From: Pseudomonas sp. 21
GTDB lineage: Bacteria > Pseudomonadota > Gammaproteobacteria > Pseudomonadales > Pseudomonadaceae
Length of the DNA: 64,000 bases
Direction of reading: 5' to 3'
Assembly: GCF_000955805.1 (NCBI RefSeq)
Contig: NZ_JYOA01000001.1
Span: 871,608 to 935,607, forward strand
Positions 17,815 to 26,468 of this stretch are shown piece by piece. The position numbers and the translations under genes were made by a program. The notes beneath the pieces are model-generated. The model saw nothing but the letters and a program-made list of their open reading frames with translations. It did no database searches and was not told where the DNA came from. Every line of letters begins with the position of its first letter. Position 1 is the stretch's first letter.

Positions 17815-18726
17815 CTATCCGGCGACCTTCTTCTCGTTGCTCACACCATGGGGAACATGGCCTGTCGCCACCACCTCGCGCGCCTTCTCGCAGTGCATCG
17901 GCTGGTCGTCGAAGAACACATCGGCGGCGAAGGCTTCGAGGAAGGCAGCCTTGTCCAGCCCGCCGAGGAACAGCGACTCGTCCAGGCGGATATCCCACTC
18001 GCGCAAGGTACGGATAACCCGCTCGTGGGCCGGAGCCGAGCGCGCGGTGACCAGCGCGGTGCGGATCGGACAGGACTCCTGCGGGAAGGCCTGCTGCACG
18101 CGGTTCAGCGCCTTGAGGAAGGGCTTGAACGGCCCACCGCCCAGAGGCTCGCGCGCGGACTCGCGCTCGTGAGTCTGGAAGGCTTCCAGGCCGCCCTGCT
18201 GGTAGACGCGCTCGGAGTCGTCGGAGAACAGCACCGCATCGCCGTCGAAGGCGAAGCGCAGTTCGCCATTGGCTTCCCGGCGGGTGCCGCCGGAGAGGAT
18301 GGTTGCCGCGGCGAAGCCGGCGTCCAGTGCGTTACGCACGTCCTCTATGTGGGTGGAGAGGAACAGGTGGCAGTTGAACGCCTTGAGGTAGGGGTAAGGG
18401 CTGCGGCCGCCGACGAAGGCCGCGCGGGAGATGCCCAGGCCATAGTGCTGGATCGAATTGAACACGCGCAGGCCAGTGTCGGCGCTGTTGCGCGAGACCA
18501 GGACGACTTCCACCGGCGCACTGTCAGTCCCGCCGTTGAGGGCGAGCAGCTTCTGCACCAGGGCGAAGGCATCGCCCGGCGGCAGGACTTCGTCCTCGCG
18601 GTCGATCTGGTACTGGCGATAGGCTTCGACGCCCTCGCGTTCATAGACCTGATGGCTTTCCCGCAGGTCGAACAGCGCCCGCGAGGAGATCGCCACCACC
18701 AGCTTGTCATCCAGCCCTTTTGCCAT
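17815..18726 (-). CDS. 5'-nucleotidase (PF06189-type)
   Basis: Protein of 303 residues that matches the cytosolic 5'-nucleotidase family by recall: LVVAISSRALFDL near the N-terminus, EVVLVSRNSADTGLRVFNSI, FVGGRSPYPYLKAF, and FFDDQPMHCEKA near the C-terminus, with LFLSTHIEDVRNALDAG between. Members hydrolyse nucleoside monophosphates in the cytosol. A GGGGGAAGC site precedes the ATG. It follows the panE-like gene by 17 bases and is probably cotranscribed. Confidence 0.85.
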   Translation of the reverse strand: MAKGLDDKLVVAISSRALFDLRESHQVYEREGVEAYRQYQIDREDEVLPPGDAFALVQKLLALNGGTDSAPVEVVLVSRNSADTGLRVFNSIQHYGLGISRAAFVGGRSPYPYLKAFNCHLFLSTHIEDVRNALDAGFAAATILSGGTRREANGELRFAFDGDAVLFSDDSERVYQQGGLEAFQTHERESAREPLGGGPFKPFLKALNRVQQAFPQESCPIRTALVTARSAPAHERVIRTLREWDIRLDESLFLGGLDKAAFLEAFAADVFFDDQPMHCEKAREVVATGHVPHGVSNEKKVAG

Positions 18727-18743
18727 GCTTCCCCCGGTTTCCG

Positions 18744-19691
18744 TCAGCGAGCCTGGTTGCGCGTGTCGATGAAGCGCAGCGCGCGGTACAGCGCCTCGAT
18801 CTTCGGCAGTTCTCGCCCCGCCTTGCGCGCAGCCTCCAGCGGCGCGGCGTAGATCGCACCCAGCTCCAGCGGCCGGCGCTGGGCAAAATCATGGTACATG
18901 CTGGGCAGGTAGTCCGGCATGGCGTCGGTGGAGCTGAGCATCGCGCCGACTATGCCCGGGGGCAGCGAGTGCCCGCAGGCGGCAGCGCCGGCGATGACTT
19001 CCTCCATCAGCTCGGCCACCAGGGCGCGGCTGTCGGGATTGTCCATGATCGCGCGCGTGCCGCTGTCGAGCAGCACGGAAAGGCCGTTGTAGGGGATGTT
19101 CCAGACCAGCTTCTGCCAGCGCGCCTGCTCCAGGTTCGGCATGGCGTTGGAGTCCAGGCCGGCGCTGCGGAACAGCGCGGCGCCCTCCTCCAGGATCGCC
19201 TGGCGCGCTTCGGCCTCCTGCGCAGAGCCCGAGTGATAGCCGATGTTCACCCCGCCGAAGGCCTGGTGTTCGATGACACCCGGCTTGGCGCGGTGTACGC
19301 AGATAAAGCAGAGTCCGCCGAGCAGGTGGATGTGCTCGGGCAGCAGCGCGCGCAGTTCATCTTCCACGGCGAGACCGTTCTGTAGCAGCAGGACCTTCGC
19401 TCCCTGCGCGGCAGCCTGAATGATCAGCGGCGCGAGGTCGGCGTTGCTGGTGGTCTTGGCGCCCACCAGCAGCCAGTCGCAGGGCGGCATCTTCGTCACG
19501 TCGTCGTAGGCATTCACCGGCGACAGGCTCAGCGCACCGTGCACCTGGCTGTTTAGGCGCAGGCCGTTCTGCGCGACGGCGGGATACTCGCTGCGCAGCA
19601 GGAAATGAACGTCATGGCCGGCGCGGGCCAGCATCAGGCCGTAAAAGCCGCCAATGGCGCCGGTTCCGATGACTCCTATTCGCAGATTCAT
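18744..19691 (-). CDS. panE: Ketopantoate reductase family (2-dehydropantoate 2-reductase)
   Basis: The ATG at 19691 gives 315 residues; the TTG before it is less likely. The N-terminal Rossmann motif GVIGTGAIGGFYG binds NADPH, and the C-terminal ApbA/PanE helical domain contains KLVWNIPYNGLSVLLDSGTRAIM with the family's Lys and Asn. PanE reduces ketopantoate in pantothenate synthesis; paralogues may act on other 2-keto acids. Its start overlaps the stop of the thioredoxin-like gene by one base (TGATG), so translation is coupled. Confidence 0.85.
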   Translation of the reverse strand: MNLRIGVIGTGAIGGFYGLMLARAGHDVHFLLRSEYPAVAQNGLRLNSQVHGALSLSPVNAYDDVTKMPPCDWLLVGAKTTSNADLAPLIIQAAAQGAKVLLLQNGLAVEDELRALLPEHIHLLGGLCFICVHRAKPGVIEHQAFGGVNIGYHSGSAQEAEARQAILEEGAALFRSAGLDSNAMPNLEQARWQKLVWNIPYNGLSVLLDSGTRAIMDNPDSRALVAELMEEVIAGAAACGHSLPPGIVGAMLSSTDAMPDYLPSMYHDFAQRRPLELGAIYAAPLEAARKAGRELPKIEALYRALRFIDTRNQAR

Positions 19692-20077
19692 CAAGGCAAT
19701 TCCTCAGCAGGGCGCGCCAGGGCAGCGCGCAGGGCTTGGATCAGGGGTTCGGGGCGCAGCGGTGCGTGGACCGGGCCCAGGAAATGACCGTCGCGCACCA
19801 GGAACAGGGACGGCAGATGGAAGACCTCATAGCGCTCGACCAGGCCGCCGCTGTGCCCGGCATCGATCCAGCACAAGCGGTCGATGGACAGGCCGAACTC
19901 CGGCAGCACCTGCCGCGCCCAGCGGCAGGTGGAGCAGCCAGCACCAGTGAATATCAGCAACGATACGCCCGGCAGCTCCAGCAGCCGGCGGTCGGCATCC
20001 AGGTCGGTCAGCTCCAGGGCCGGCACTATACTCAAGGTGCCACCACTATAAAGATTGCAGTCGGAGCGTTCCGTCAT
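19691..20077 (-). CDS. Thioredoxin-like protein with CSTC motif
   Basis: Protein of up to 128 residues. The thioredoxin-fold core has LLIFTGAGCSTCRWARQVLP (redox CxxC motif) and the cis-Pro strand HLPSLFLVRDG. There is no signal peptide, so it is cytosolic. The annotated ATG overlaps the start codon of the divergent PilZ gene, so translation may really begin further in, for example near the LSIVPALEL segment. It is coupled to panE downstream. Confidence 0.75.
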   Translation of the reverse strand: MTERSDCNLYSGGTLSIVPALELTDLDADRRLLELPGVSLLIFTGAGCSTCRWARQVLPEFGLSIDRLCWIDAGHSGGLVERYEVFHLPSLFLVRDGHFLGPVHAPLRPEPLIQALRAALARPAEELP

Positions 20078-20495
20078 GCGTCAGTTCCTGCGTCACCCTT
20101 GCGATTTTCCGGTCGAGCTGGTCATCCGCAAACAGACGTTCCTGCCGCGCCAGCGGTTGCACAATATCAGCCTCGGCGGTGTCGCGTGCAATTCGCCACG
20201 GGGCTTTCGCCGCGGCACCTCCATCGAGCTGCGCATTCCCCTGCTGGGCGACTCCGCCTGCTACCCCGGCGTCATCGCCTGGAGCCGCAAGCAGGCCAGC
20301 GACTACCGCGTGGGTATCGCCTTCATCGACGAAGACACCCTGTTCCGGGCGCGCATGGTCGAGCAGGTCTGCCAGATCGAGCAGTACCGCCGCCAGCAGG
20401 AACAGGCCTGCGGCACCCGCCTGCCGTTCGAGCCCCTGGCGCTGGAATGGATCGCGCAGAACGCCGCCGACTTCCCGATGTTTTGCGCGGTCTGA
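20076..20495 (+). CDS. PilZ-domain protein (c-di-GMP binding type)
   Basis: Protein of 139 residues from the ATG at 20076 (a TTG at 20055 would add seven). PilZ features: N-terminal RQFLRHP (an RxxxR-like motif) and NISLGGVAC (the [DN]xSxxG motif), then beta strands such as IELRIPLLG and VIAWSRKQ. These suggest c-di-GMP binding and a signalling role. The start codon overlaps that of the divergent thioredoxin-like gene. A hairpin terminator follows at 20521. Confidence 0.85.
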   Translation: MRQFLRHPCDFPVELVIRKQTFLPRQRLHNISLGGVACNSPRGFRRGTSIELRIPLLGDSACYPGVIAWSRKQASDYRVGIAFIDEDTLFRARMVEQVCQIEQYRRQQEQACGTRLPFEPLALEWIAQNAADFPMFCAV

Positions 20496-20520
20496 TCGGA
20501 GCCCCGCAGAAAGTCGCGCA

Positions 20521-20543
20521 AATGCCCGTGTCGCGGGCATTTT
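20521..20543 (+). terminator. Terminator after PilZ gene
   Basis: Eight-base stem AATGCCCG / CGGGCATT with a five-base loop and a short T-run. Confidence 0.7.
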
Positions 20544-20675
20544 CCTGCATCGAGCCATTGTCGAGGCTACGCCTGAACGGTTAAGGTTCGGGTTCCCCTT
20601 AGCGACACCTCTGCCTGCGCCCCATCGCACGGGGATTTCTGGCGGCCGGCACCCGTGACCTGATTGAGTACCACG

Positions 20676-21752
20676 ATGGCTGATTTACAGATCGACGACC
20701 TTAACGTTGCCTCCAACGAGACACTGATCACGCCGGAGCAGCTCAAGCGCGAAATCCCCCTGACCGACGCCGCCCTGCGCACCGTCGCCAACGGCCGCCA
20801 GGTCGTGCGCGACATCCTCGACGGCAAGGACCACCGCCTGTTCGTGGTGATCGGCCCCTGCTCGATCCACGACATCAAGGCCGCCCACGAGTACGCCGAA
20901 CGTCTGAAGGTGCTGGCCGCGGAAGTCTCCGACACCCTGTTCCTGGTCATGCGCGTGTACTTCGAGAAGCCGCGCACCACTGTCGGCTGGAAAGGCCTGA
21001 TCAACGACCCGTACCTGGACGACTCCTTCAAGATCCAGGACGGCTTGCACATCGGCCGCCAGCTGCTGCGCGACCTCGCCGAGATGGGCCTGCCCACCGC
21101 CACCGAGGCTCTCGACCCGATCTCCCCGCAGTACCTGCAGGACCTGATCAGCTGGTCGGCCATCGGCGCGCGCACCACCGAATCCCAGACCCACCGCGAA
21201 ATGGCCTCCGGCCTGTCCTCGGCGGTCGGCTTCAAGAACGGCACCGACGGCAGCCTGACCGTGGCGATCAACGCCCTGCAGTCGGTTTCCAGCCCGCACC
21301 GTTTCCTGGGCATCAACCAGGAAGGCGGCGTTTCCATCGTCACCACCAAGGGCAACGCCTACGGCCACGTGGTGCTGCGCGGCGGCAACGGCAAGCCGAA
21401 CTATGACTCGGTCAGCGTCGCCCTGTGCGAACAGGAACTGACCAAGGCGAAGATTCCGCTCAACGTGATGGTCGACTGCAGCCACGCCAACTCCAACAAG
21501 GACCCGGCCCTGCAGCCGCTGGTGATGGACAACGTTGCCAACCAGATCGCCGAAGGCAACAACTCCATCGTCGGCCTGATGGTGGAAAGCCACCTGGGCT
21601 GGGGCGCTCAGCCGATCCCGAAGGACCTGTGCCAGCTGCAGTACGGCGTGTCGATCACCGATGCCTGCATCGATTGGGACACCACCGAGAAGGCCGTGCG
21701 CAGCATGCACGCCAAGCTCAAGGACGTCCTGCCCAAGCGCCAGCGCGGCTGA
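20676..21752 (+). CDS. 3-deoxy-7-phosphoheptulonate (DAHP) synthase, class I
   Basis: Start at the ATG at 20676 gives 358 residues, typical of AroF/G/H enzymes. It condenses phosphoenolpyruvate and erythrose 4-phosphate, the first step to chorismate. Motifs: FVVIGPCSIHD (metal-binding Cys), MRVYFEKPRTTVGWKGLINDP, SWSAIGARTTESQTHR and VDCSHANSNKD, plus a C-terminal LGWGAQPIPKDLCQLQYGVSITDACI segment. Which aromatic amino acid inhibits it cannot be told here. Followed by a strong terminator. pabB and aroC in the same window belong to the same pathway. Confidence 0.96.
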   Translation: MADLQIDDLNVASNETLITPEQLKREIPLTDAALRTVANGRQVVRDILDGKDHRLFVVIGPCSIHDIKAAHEYAERLKVLAAEVSDTLFLVMRVYFEKPRTTVGWKGLINDPYLDDSFKIQDGLHIGRQLLRDLAEMGLPTATEALDPISPQYLQDLISWSAIGARTTESQTHREMASGLSSAVGFKNGTDGSLTVAINALQSVSSPHRFLGINQEGGVSIVTTKGNAYGHVVLRGGNGKPNYDSVSVALCEQELTKAKIPLNVMVDCSHANSNKDPALQPLVMDNVANQIAEGNNSIVGLMVESHLGWGAQPIPKDLCQLQYGVSITDACIDWDTTEKAVRSMHAKLKDVLPKRQRG

Positions 21753-21773
21753 CGCTTCGAGCGGATAGGAAAG

Positions 21774-21799
21774 AAGCCGGGCAAATGCCCGGCTTTTTC
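21774..21799 (+). terminator. Terminator of DAHP synthase gene
   Basis: Nine-base stem AAGCCGGGC / GCCCGGCTT with a short AAAT loop and a run of T. Confidence 0.9.
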
Positions 21800-21827
21800 T
21801 TTGGCAAATTCCGCACCGGTGCTTTTT

Positions 21828-21899
21828 GTAGGAGCGAGCTTGCTCGCGAATCGCTTGACGCTGGGCAGAAACACCGTTTGCGAGCAGGCTCGCTCCTAC
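21828..21899. repeat. REP pair, GTAGGAGCGAG family
   Basis: Inverted units GTAGGAGCGAGCTTGCTCGC and CGAGCAGGCTCGCTCCTAC, about 28 bases apart, between two convergent genes. Confidence 0.88.
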
Positions 21900-21940
21900 A
21901 GAACTGCCGACGCGGCCAGAAGTGGAATTCCAGCGGGCAC

Positions 21941-21966
21941 AAAAAAGCCCGGCATTCGCCGGGCTT
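21941..21966 (-). terminator. Terminator of GNAT gene
   Basis: Stem AAGCCCGGC / GCCGGGCTT with a four-base loop; on the minus strand it ends in a run of T (AAAAAA on the plus strand). Confidence 0.85.
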
Positions 21967-21987
21967 CCTGTTTCCATACCCTGAAGA

Positions 21988-22272
21988 TCAGAGCGCGGTA
22001 TCGGTGTGACGCTGGCGGCGTTCCAGGTAGCGCTCGACGTAGGAGCACGACGGGATGACGCTGTAGCCCTTGCGCTCGGCGAACTGCAGCGCATGTTCGG
22101 TGAGGGCGGCGGCGATGCCGCGGCCGCGCAGGCTGTCAGGAACGAAAGTGCGATAGATGTCGAGCGTCTGCTTGCCCAGATCCATGTAGGCCAGATAGGC
22201 GCGATGACCATCAACAGTCGTTACGAACTGGTGGCTGGTTTCATCATGCTGGATGGACAACGACTCACTCAC
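21988..22272 (-). CDS. Small GNAT-family N-acetyltransferase
   Basis: Protein of 94 residues, the size of the short YjdJ/CG-type acetyltransferases. Acetyl-CoA binding motif RGRGIAAALTEHAL (R-G-x-G-x-A type) follows YRTFVPDSL; the SVIPSCSYVERYLE C-terminal segment is family-typical. The substrate of these short proteins is not known. It lies 23 bases downstream of a membrane-anchored unknown gene and has its own terminator. Confidence 0.88.
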   Translation of the reverse strand: MSESLSIQHDETSHQFVTTVDGHRAYLAYMDLGKQTLDIYRTFVPDSLRGRGIAAALTEHALQFAERKGYSVIPSCSYVERYLERRQRHTDTAL

Positions 22273-22295
22273 TTGCTCTCTCCTTCGCTGGGCCC

Positions 22296-23570
22296 TTACA
22301 ACATGACCCGCACCTGATTGATCTTGTTCAGGCGGAGGAACATTTCCGCCGAGCCCGTCCCGATCAGGACAGTGATATAGACTCGGCCGTTCTCCACCTT
22401 GTGCAGCACACCCTGATAATAGGCACCATCAAACGTGATGAACTGCAGGCGCTTGCCGGTGTACTGGGCAAGGCTTTCAACGCTAACGAACTCATATTGC
22501 TGCGTTTTGGCCTGCGACTCAACCGTTTCCGGGGCCGAAACCATTTGATACTGGCTTTCCGGCGTGAGTTTTTTCTTCAGCGGATCGACCCACGCGAACC
22601 CCAGCGGTGTGACTGACTGCTGGTTCACTAAGACGACCGGATGCAGCATCTGGATCACATCCTTGGGTTCGAAAAATTGCAGGCCACCCCAGGCCATGCC
22701 CTCGCTGGGCATCAGTTCGATGCGCAGCGAGCGTGGATCTTCCAGGTAACGGCCATAGGCCTCGAGTACCGGCTTGTCGAGCGCGACGCGCTGCTGGCGC
22801 AGGGCCTTGTCGAATTTATCCAGCGACAGCGCGGTGTACGCCTTCTGGTCCACGCCCAGCTTGCCACGGCAGAATTCGCTGACCCGGCGCTGGTACTGGT
22901 TGTCGTTCATCTCGAAGACGACCTGGGATACCCGCGGCGGATTCACGCGCATGTCGCCCGGGCGCTCGGAGACGTTCATCAGCGTCATGCTGGTGTGCAT
23001 GTCCAGCATGTCGCGGGTATCGCTGCGCAGGTCGAAGGTCAGGGTCTGCGCCCCCGGCTGCAGGCGATAGGAAAACTCGATATCCGACTCGAGGGTGCGG
23101 TACCCCATCTGCAGCAACTCATCGACGCCGATGTTGCGGACGTTGCCGCAGGCCACTTCGCTCATGGCAGTGAAGGCGCTCTTCTCTGCCGGCTGGGCGT
23201 ACAGCGATTGCATGAACGGACCGTGGATCTGCAGCTCGACACCCTTCAGGTCCACTGCCATCTGCTCGGGCAACTTGCCCTCGTCCAGACGCTCCTTGAA
23301 GCTCAGCAGCTCGCGCAGCCCATTGAACTTCAACTGGGCGTGGGAGACCTTCAGGCTGTCACCGGCCGCAGGCACCCTGATGACCACGTTCTGCAGACCG
23401 ACACGGCCGTCGAAGGACGAGGAGATGCCGCCATAGGTAATTTCCATGAACGGCGAGACGCGGGCGATGGCGTCGTTCACCACGCTGCGCACCGAAAGCC
23501 AGAGCGACGCCTTGATGATGAGGGCGATCGCCACGACGGCGAATAGGGACCACTTGAGAATCTTCGACAT
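22296..23570 (-). CDS. Membrane-anchored protein of unknown function
   Basis: The ATG at 23570, ten bases after AGGA, is chosen over an upstream GTG; 424 residues. There is one N-terminal membrane segment (LKWSLFAVVAIALIIKASLWL, about 5-25) followed by a large periplasmic part with alternating polar/hydrophobic strands, recalling AsmA- or DUF945-like proteins (e.g. YGGISSSFDGRVGLQNVVI). The last 65 residues (YTGKRLQFITFDG, GVLHKVENGRVYITVLIG) look like a small SH3- or Sm-like barrel. I do not recognise it further. The GNAT gene follows by 23 bases. Confidence 0.7.
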   Translation of the reverse strand: MSKILKWSLFAVVAIALIIKASLWLSVRSVVNDAIARVSPFMEITYGGISSSFDGRVGLQNVVIRVPAAGDSLKVSHAQLKFNGLRELLSFKERLDEGKLPEQMAVDLKGVELQIHGPFMQSLYAQPAEKSAFTAMSEVACGNVRNIGVDELLQMGYRTLESDIEFSYRLQPGAQTLTFDLRSDTRDMLDMHTSMTLMNVSERPGDMRVNPPRVSQVVFEMNDNQYQRRVSEFCRGKLGVDQKAYTALSLDKFDKALRQQRVALDKPVLEAYGRYLEDPRSLRIELMPSEGMAWGGLQFFEPKDVIQMLHPVVLVNQQSVTPLGFAWVDPLKKKLTPESQYQMVSAPETVESQAKTQQYEFVSVESLAQYTGKRLQFITFDGAYYQGVLHKVENGRVYITVLIGTGSAEMFLRLNKINQVRVML

Positions 23571-23807
23571 GGCAGGCACATCCTGGATTGTGCGAGAGCG
23601 GGACGCAGGGATACTGGCAGCTTAACAGTACGCCTGAGACCTCTCCACGAACGCCGTCGGAATTTTCGTGCACAGCGCACAGAAATCGCCCGAATTTAGT
23701 GGCATGCGGCTGACTCACCAGTCAGTCAAAACGCTTTACGCACCAGGCCTGCGTCAGTATGTTCTGGCCACTTCCAACCCAAGGACTGCAACCCAGGACC
23801 CTCTGCC

Positions 23808-24497
23808 ATGAGTGAGCTGATCAGCTACCAATTCGAAGACGGCATCGCCACCCTGACCCTGAACAACGGCAAGGTGAACGCCATCTCCCCGGCGGTCATC
23901 GAAGCCTTCAACCAGGCCCTGGACCAGGCGGAGAAGGACCGCGCCATCGTCATCGTCACCGGCCAGCCGGGCATTCTCTCCGGCGGCTACGACCTCAAGG
24001 TGATGACCTCCGGCCCGGAGAACGCCGTGAACCTGGTGGCCGCCGGCTCCACCCTGGCCCGCCGCATGCTGTCCCACCCGTTCCCGGTCATCGTTGCCTG
24101 CACCGGCCACGCAGTGGCCAAGGGCGCCTTCATCCTGCTCTCGGCGGACTACCGCATCGGCGTCGACGGCCCGTTCCAGATCGGCCTCAACGAAGTGGCC
24201 ATCGGCATGACCATGCACCACGTCGGCATCGAACTGGCCCGTGACCGCCTGCGCCGCTCCGCCTTCACCCGCTCGGTGGTGAATGCCGAGATGTTCAACC
24301 CGCGCGACGCCGTGGACGCCGGTTTCCTCGACAAGGTGGTACCGGCCGAACAACTCCAGGCCGCCGCCCTGGAAGCCGCCCAGCACCTGAAGAAGCTGAA
24401 CATGACCGCCCACCGCAACACCAAGCTGAAAGTGCGCAAGCAGTTGCTGGAAACCCTCGACAAGTCCATCGAGCTGGACCGGAACCACCTGGCCTGA
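23808..24497 (+). CDS. Crotonase-family enoyl-CoA hydratase/isomerase
   Basis: Protein of 229 residues, slightly short for the family. It has the crotonase oxyanion-hole elements: SGGYDLKVM (after GQPGILSGG) and ACTGHAVAKGAFILLSADYRIG, followed by VAIGMTMHHVGIELARDRL. Hydratases add water to 2-enoyl-CoA in fatty acid oxidation, but isomerase or other activities are possible. It stands alone with its own terminator; upstream 23571-23807 contains no other gene. Confidence 0.88.
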   Translation: MSELISYQFEDGIATLTLNNGKVNAISPAVIEAFNQALDQAEKDRAIVIVTGQPGILSGGYDLKVMTSGPENAVNLVAAGSTLARRMLSHPFPVIVACTGHAVAKGAFILLSADYRIGVDGPFQIGLNEVAIGMTMHHVGIELARDRLRRSAFTRSVVNAEMFNPRDAVDAGFLDKVVPAEQLQAAALEAAQHLKKLNMTAHRNTKLKVRKQLLETLDKSIELDRNHLA

Positions 24498-24510
24498 TCG
24501 CCCGATGACA

Positions 24511-24538
24511 AAAAGCCCGGACTGGTGCCGGGCTTTTT
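24511..24538 (+). terminator. Terminator after crotonase gene
   Basis: Stem AAAAGCCCGG / CCGGGCTTTT with a seven-base loop and five Ts. Confidence 0.9.
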
Positions 24539-24557
24539 CATGCCACCACTATTACCT

Positions 24558-24591
24558 AAATAGCAACACTGATTAATCCTGTTTGCTATTT
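24558..24591. promoter_or_regulatory. Inverted repeat in AT-rich leader of small exported protein gene
   Basis: AAATAGCAA and TTGCTATTT form perfect nine-base arms separated by 16 bases, within an AT-rich stretch (about 24541-24620) that stands out in this GC-rich region. It lies 67-100 bases upstream of the small gene at 24658. An operator is possible. Confidence 0.45.
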
Positions 24592-24657
24592 TTCAAAAAT
24601 TATTACGCATTAACCTATAGATGAACCCGAAACAAACCAACCCCAGAGGTGTTCATC

Positions 24658-24849
24658 ATGAAACTCAATATCATCGCCGCCAGCGTACTGGCCGCCGCTA
24701 CCGTCCTTGCCGCCCAGGCCAGCTTCGCCGAAGAGTCCCCGCTGATGCAGGACCGCATGGTTCATATGACCCAGGCCGCCATCCAGCAACAGCAGTCCGA
24801 GCAGTCCGCCAGCCAGGTGAATGTCGAAGCCGCTTCCAAGCAGGGCTGA
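24658..24849 (+). CDS. Small exported protein, 63 residues
   Basis: ATG at 24658 preceded by AGAGGTG. A clear signal peptide (MKLNIIAASVLAAATVLAAQ, cleavage near FA|EES at about residue 22) is followed by about 40 hydrophilic residues with Met and Gln runs (MVHMTQAAIQQQQSEQSASQ). It has its own AT-rich leader and a downstream hairpin. No family recognised; similar small periplasmic proteins in Pseudomonas are often metal- or stress-responsive, but nothing here proves that. Confidence 0.65.
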   Translation: MKLNIIAASVLAAATVLAAQASFAEESPLMQDRMVHMTQAAIQQQQSEQSASQVNVEAASKQG

Positions 24850-25155
24850 AACCTTCACATCCCGCCAGCCGCCTGCAGCAGGTGACGTCATGCAGTCGAG
24901 CCCGAAGCGAAAAGCCCGGCGTGATGCCGGGCCTTTCAGGGACGATGACGCAACCTCGGCAAGGGTCAGATAACCATGAAGCCCGCCAGAGTTCAGGAAT
25001 CCACCGACAGCGCCCCGACATCCACCCCCTTGCGCCTGGTCGCCGCGCCGCTATCTATCAATTTGCCTGATACCGGGAACCAACCGGCATCGTTATTCAA
25101 TCGAAATGACCAGGGCGACACTGGGCCATCACTTCCCCGAGCCCGAGTCGCCAGC
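24850..25155. other. Intergenic region with hairpin, no gene seen
   Basis: About 300 bases between two small genes. It contains a stem GCCCGGC / GCCGGGC at 24914-24932 followed by a short T-run, the likely terminator of the small exported gene. An in-frame upstream extension of the next gene exists (ATG 24976) but lacks a protein-like composition. Confidence 0.6.
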
Positions 25156-25377
25156 ATGAATCGCCAAACCCACCGCTACGCCCGCAACGGCGCCCTCGCC
25201 GCCCTGGGGCTCTACACCATCGTGATCCTGGTGGTCACCGCCCTCAGCGCCGGCTTCGACGGCGCGCGCCGCGCCCCGGTGGACAACATCGACCGCAGCG
25301 GGCTCTTCGAGCGTTTCAACCAGGCAGTGCCCGTCGCGCTGCAAGGCCTCCAGGACGCCCTCACGCCCCACTCCTGA
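25156..25377 (+). CDS. Small single-pass membrane protein, unknown
   Basis: Seventy-three residues from the ATG at 25156. A basic N-terminus (MNRQTHRYARNG) is followed by one membrane segment (ALAALGLYTIVILVVTALSA, about 13-32) and a short soluble tail ending in AVPVALQGLQDALTPHS. I do not recognise the family. It lies 99 bases before the CorA gene on the same strand. Coding status rests on the membrane-protein pattern alone. Confidence 0.5.
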   Translation: MNRQTHRYARNGALAALGLYTIVILVVTALSAGFDGARRAPVDNIDRSGLFERFNQAVPVALQGLQDALTPHS

Positions 25378-25476
25378 TTCCGCTTCGCTGGCGCGTCGCG
25401 CCAGGCTGGCCAACACTCAATCCCTGCAGAACGACTCCCGACTCCACACCAGATCCACAGCAGGGTGGGCTTCAGC

Positions 25477-26448
25477 ATGGGCCGAGTCATCGCTTCCGCC
25501 GTCTACAGCAAGGGCCGCAAGGTCTCCGACATCGCGCTCGAGGACGGCTACCGCTGGGCATGTCAGCCCGACCACTTCGTCTGGACCGGCCTGCAGGAGC
25601 CAACGCCGGAAGAGATGTTCAACCTGCAACGGCAGTTCAACCTCCACGAACTGGCCGTGTCCGATGCCCTGGAAAAGCACAGCCGGCCGAAGCTGGAAAC
25701 CTTCGGCGATGCGCTGTTCATCGTTATCTACTCGCCGATCCGCGCCGATAGTCGGCTCATGTTCGTCGAAACCCACCTCTTTGCCGGCATCGGCTACATC
25801 ATCAGTGCGCGTCACGGCTTCTCCCAGTCCTACGCCCAGGTCCGACAGCGTTGCGAGGCGCGACCGTTGCTGCTGGCCCATGGCACCGACTTCGTGCTCT
25901 ACGCCCTGCTGGACTTCGTGATGAGCAACTACGAGCCGGTGGTCGAGGCAATCCGCGAGGAAATCGAGGAAGTGGAGCAGCAGGTACTGCGCAAGTCGCT
26001 GACCCAGGAGCAGATCGAGAAGATCTACGGCCTGCGCCGCGAGGTGCTCAAGCTCAAGCACTACGCCGCGCCCATGGTGGAAATCTGCCAGGAGCTCCAG
26101 CGCCTGGACTTCCCCTTCATCGACAAGCAGATGCGGCCCTACTTCCGCGACGTGGCGATCCACGTGAATCGCCTGCTGGAAGACCTCACCACCCTGCGTG
26201 ACGTGGCCAGCCAGACCATCGAGGTCGGGCTGGCACTGGAGTCCTCACGGCAGAGCGTGGTGCAGCGCAAGTTCGCCGCCTGGGCGGCCATCCTCGCCTT
26301 CCCCACCGCCGTGGCCGGCATCTATGGAATGAACTTCGAATACATCCCGGAGCTGCACTGGCACTACGGCTACTTCCTGATCATGGGGTTGCTGGCGCTG
26401 GGCTGCGTCGGGCTGTACATCAGTTTCAAGCAGGCGGATTGGTTGTGA
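25477..26448 (+). CDS. CorA-family divalent cation transporter
   Basis: Protein of 323 residues (ATG at 25477; a GTG at 25465 is possible). It has a large N-terminal cytosolic domain and two C-terminal membrane segments (AAILAFPTAVAGIYGMNF and GYFLIMGLLALGCVGLYI) with the CorA signature GMN in the loop. CorA pentamers carry Mg2+ and sometimes Co2+ or Ni2+; some members export Zn2+. A REP pair follows. Confidence 0.92.
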   Translation: MGRVIASAVYSKGRKVSDIALEDGYRWACQPDHFVWTGLQEPTPEEMFNLQRQFNLHELAVSDALEKHSRPKLETFGDALFIVIYSPIRADSRLMFVETHLFAGIGYIISARHGFSQSYAQVRQRCEARPLLLAHGTDFVLYALLDFVMSNYEPVVEAIREEIEEVEQQVLRKSLTQEQIEKIYGLRREVLKLKHYAAPMVEICQELQRLDFPFIDKQMRPYFRDVAIHVNRLLEDLTTLRDVASQTIEVGLALESSRQSVVQRKFAAWAAILAFPTAVAGIYGMNFEYIPELHWHYGYFLIMGLLALGCVGLYISFKQADWL

Positions 26449-26468
26449 TCTGTGCCAGCCGGGAGGCA

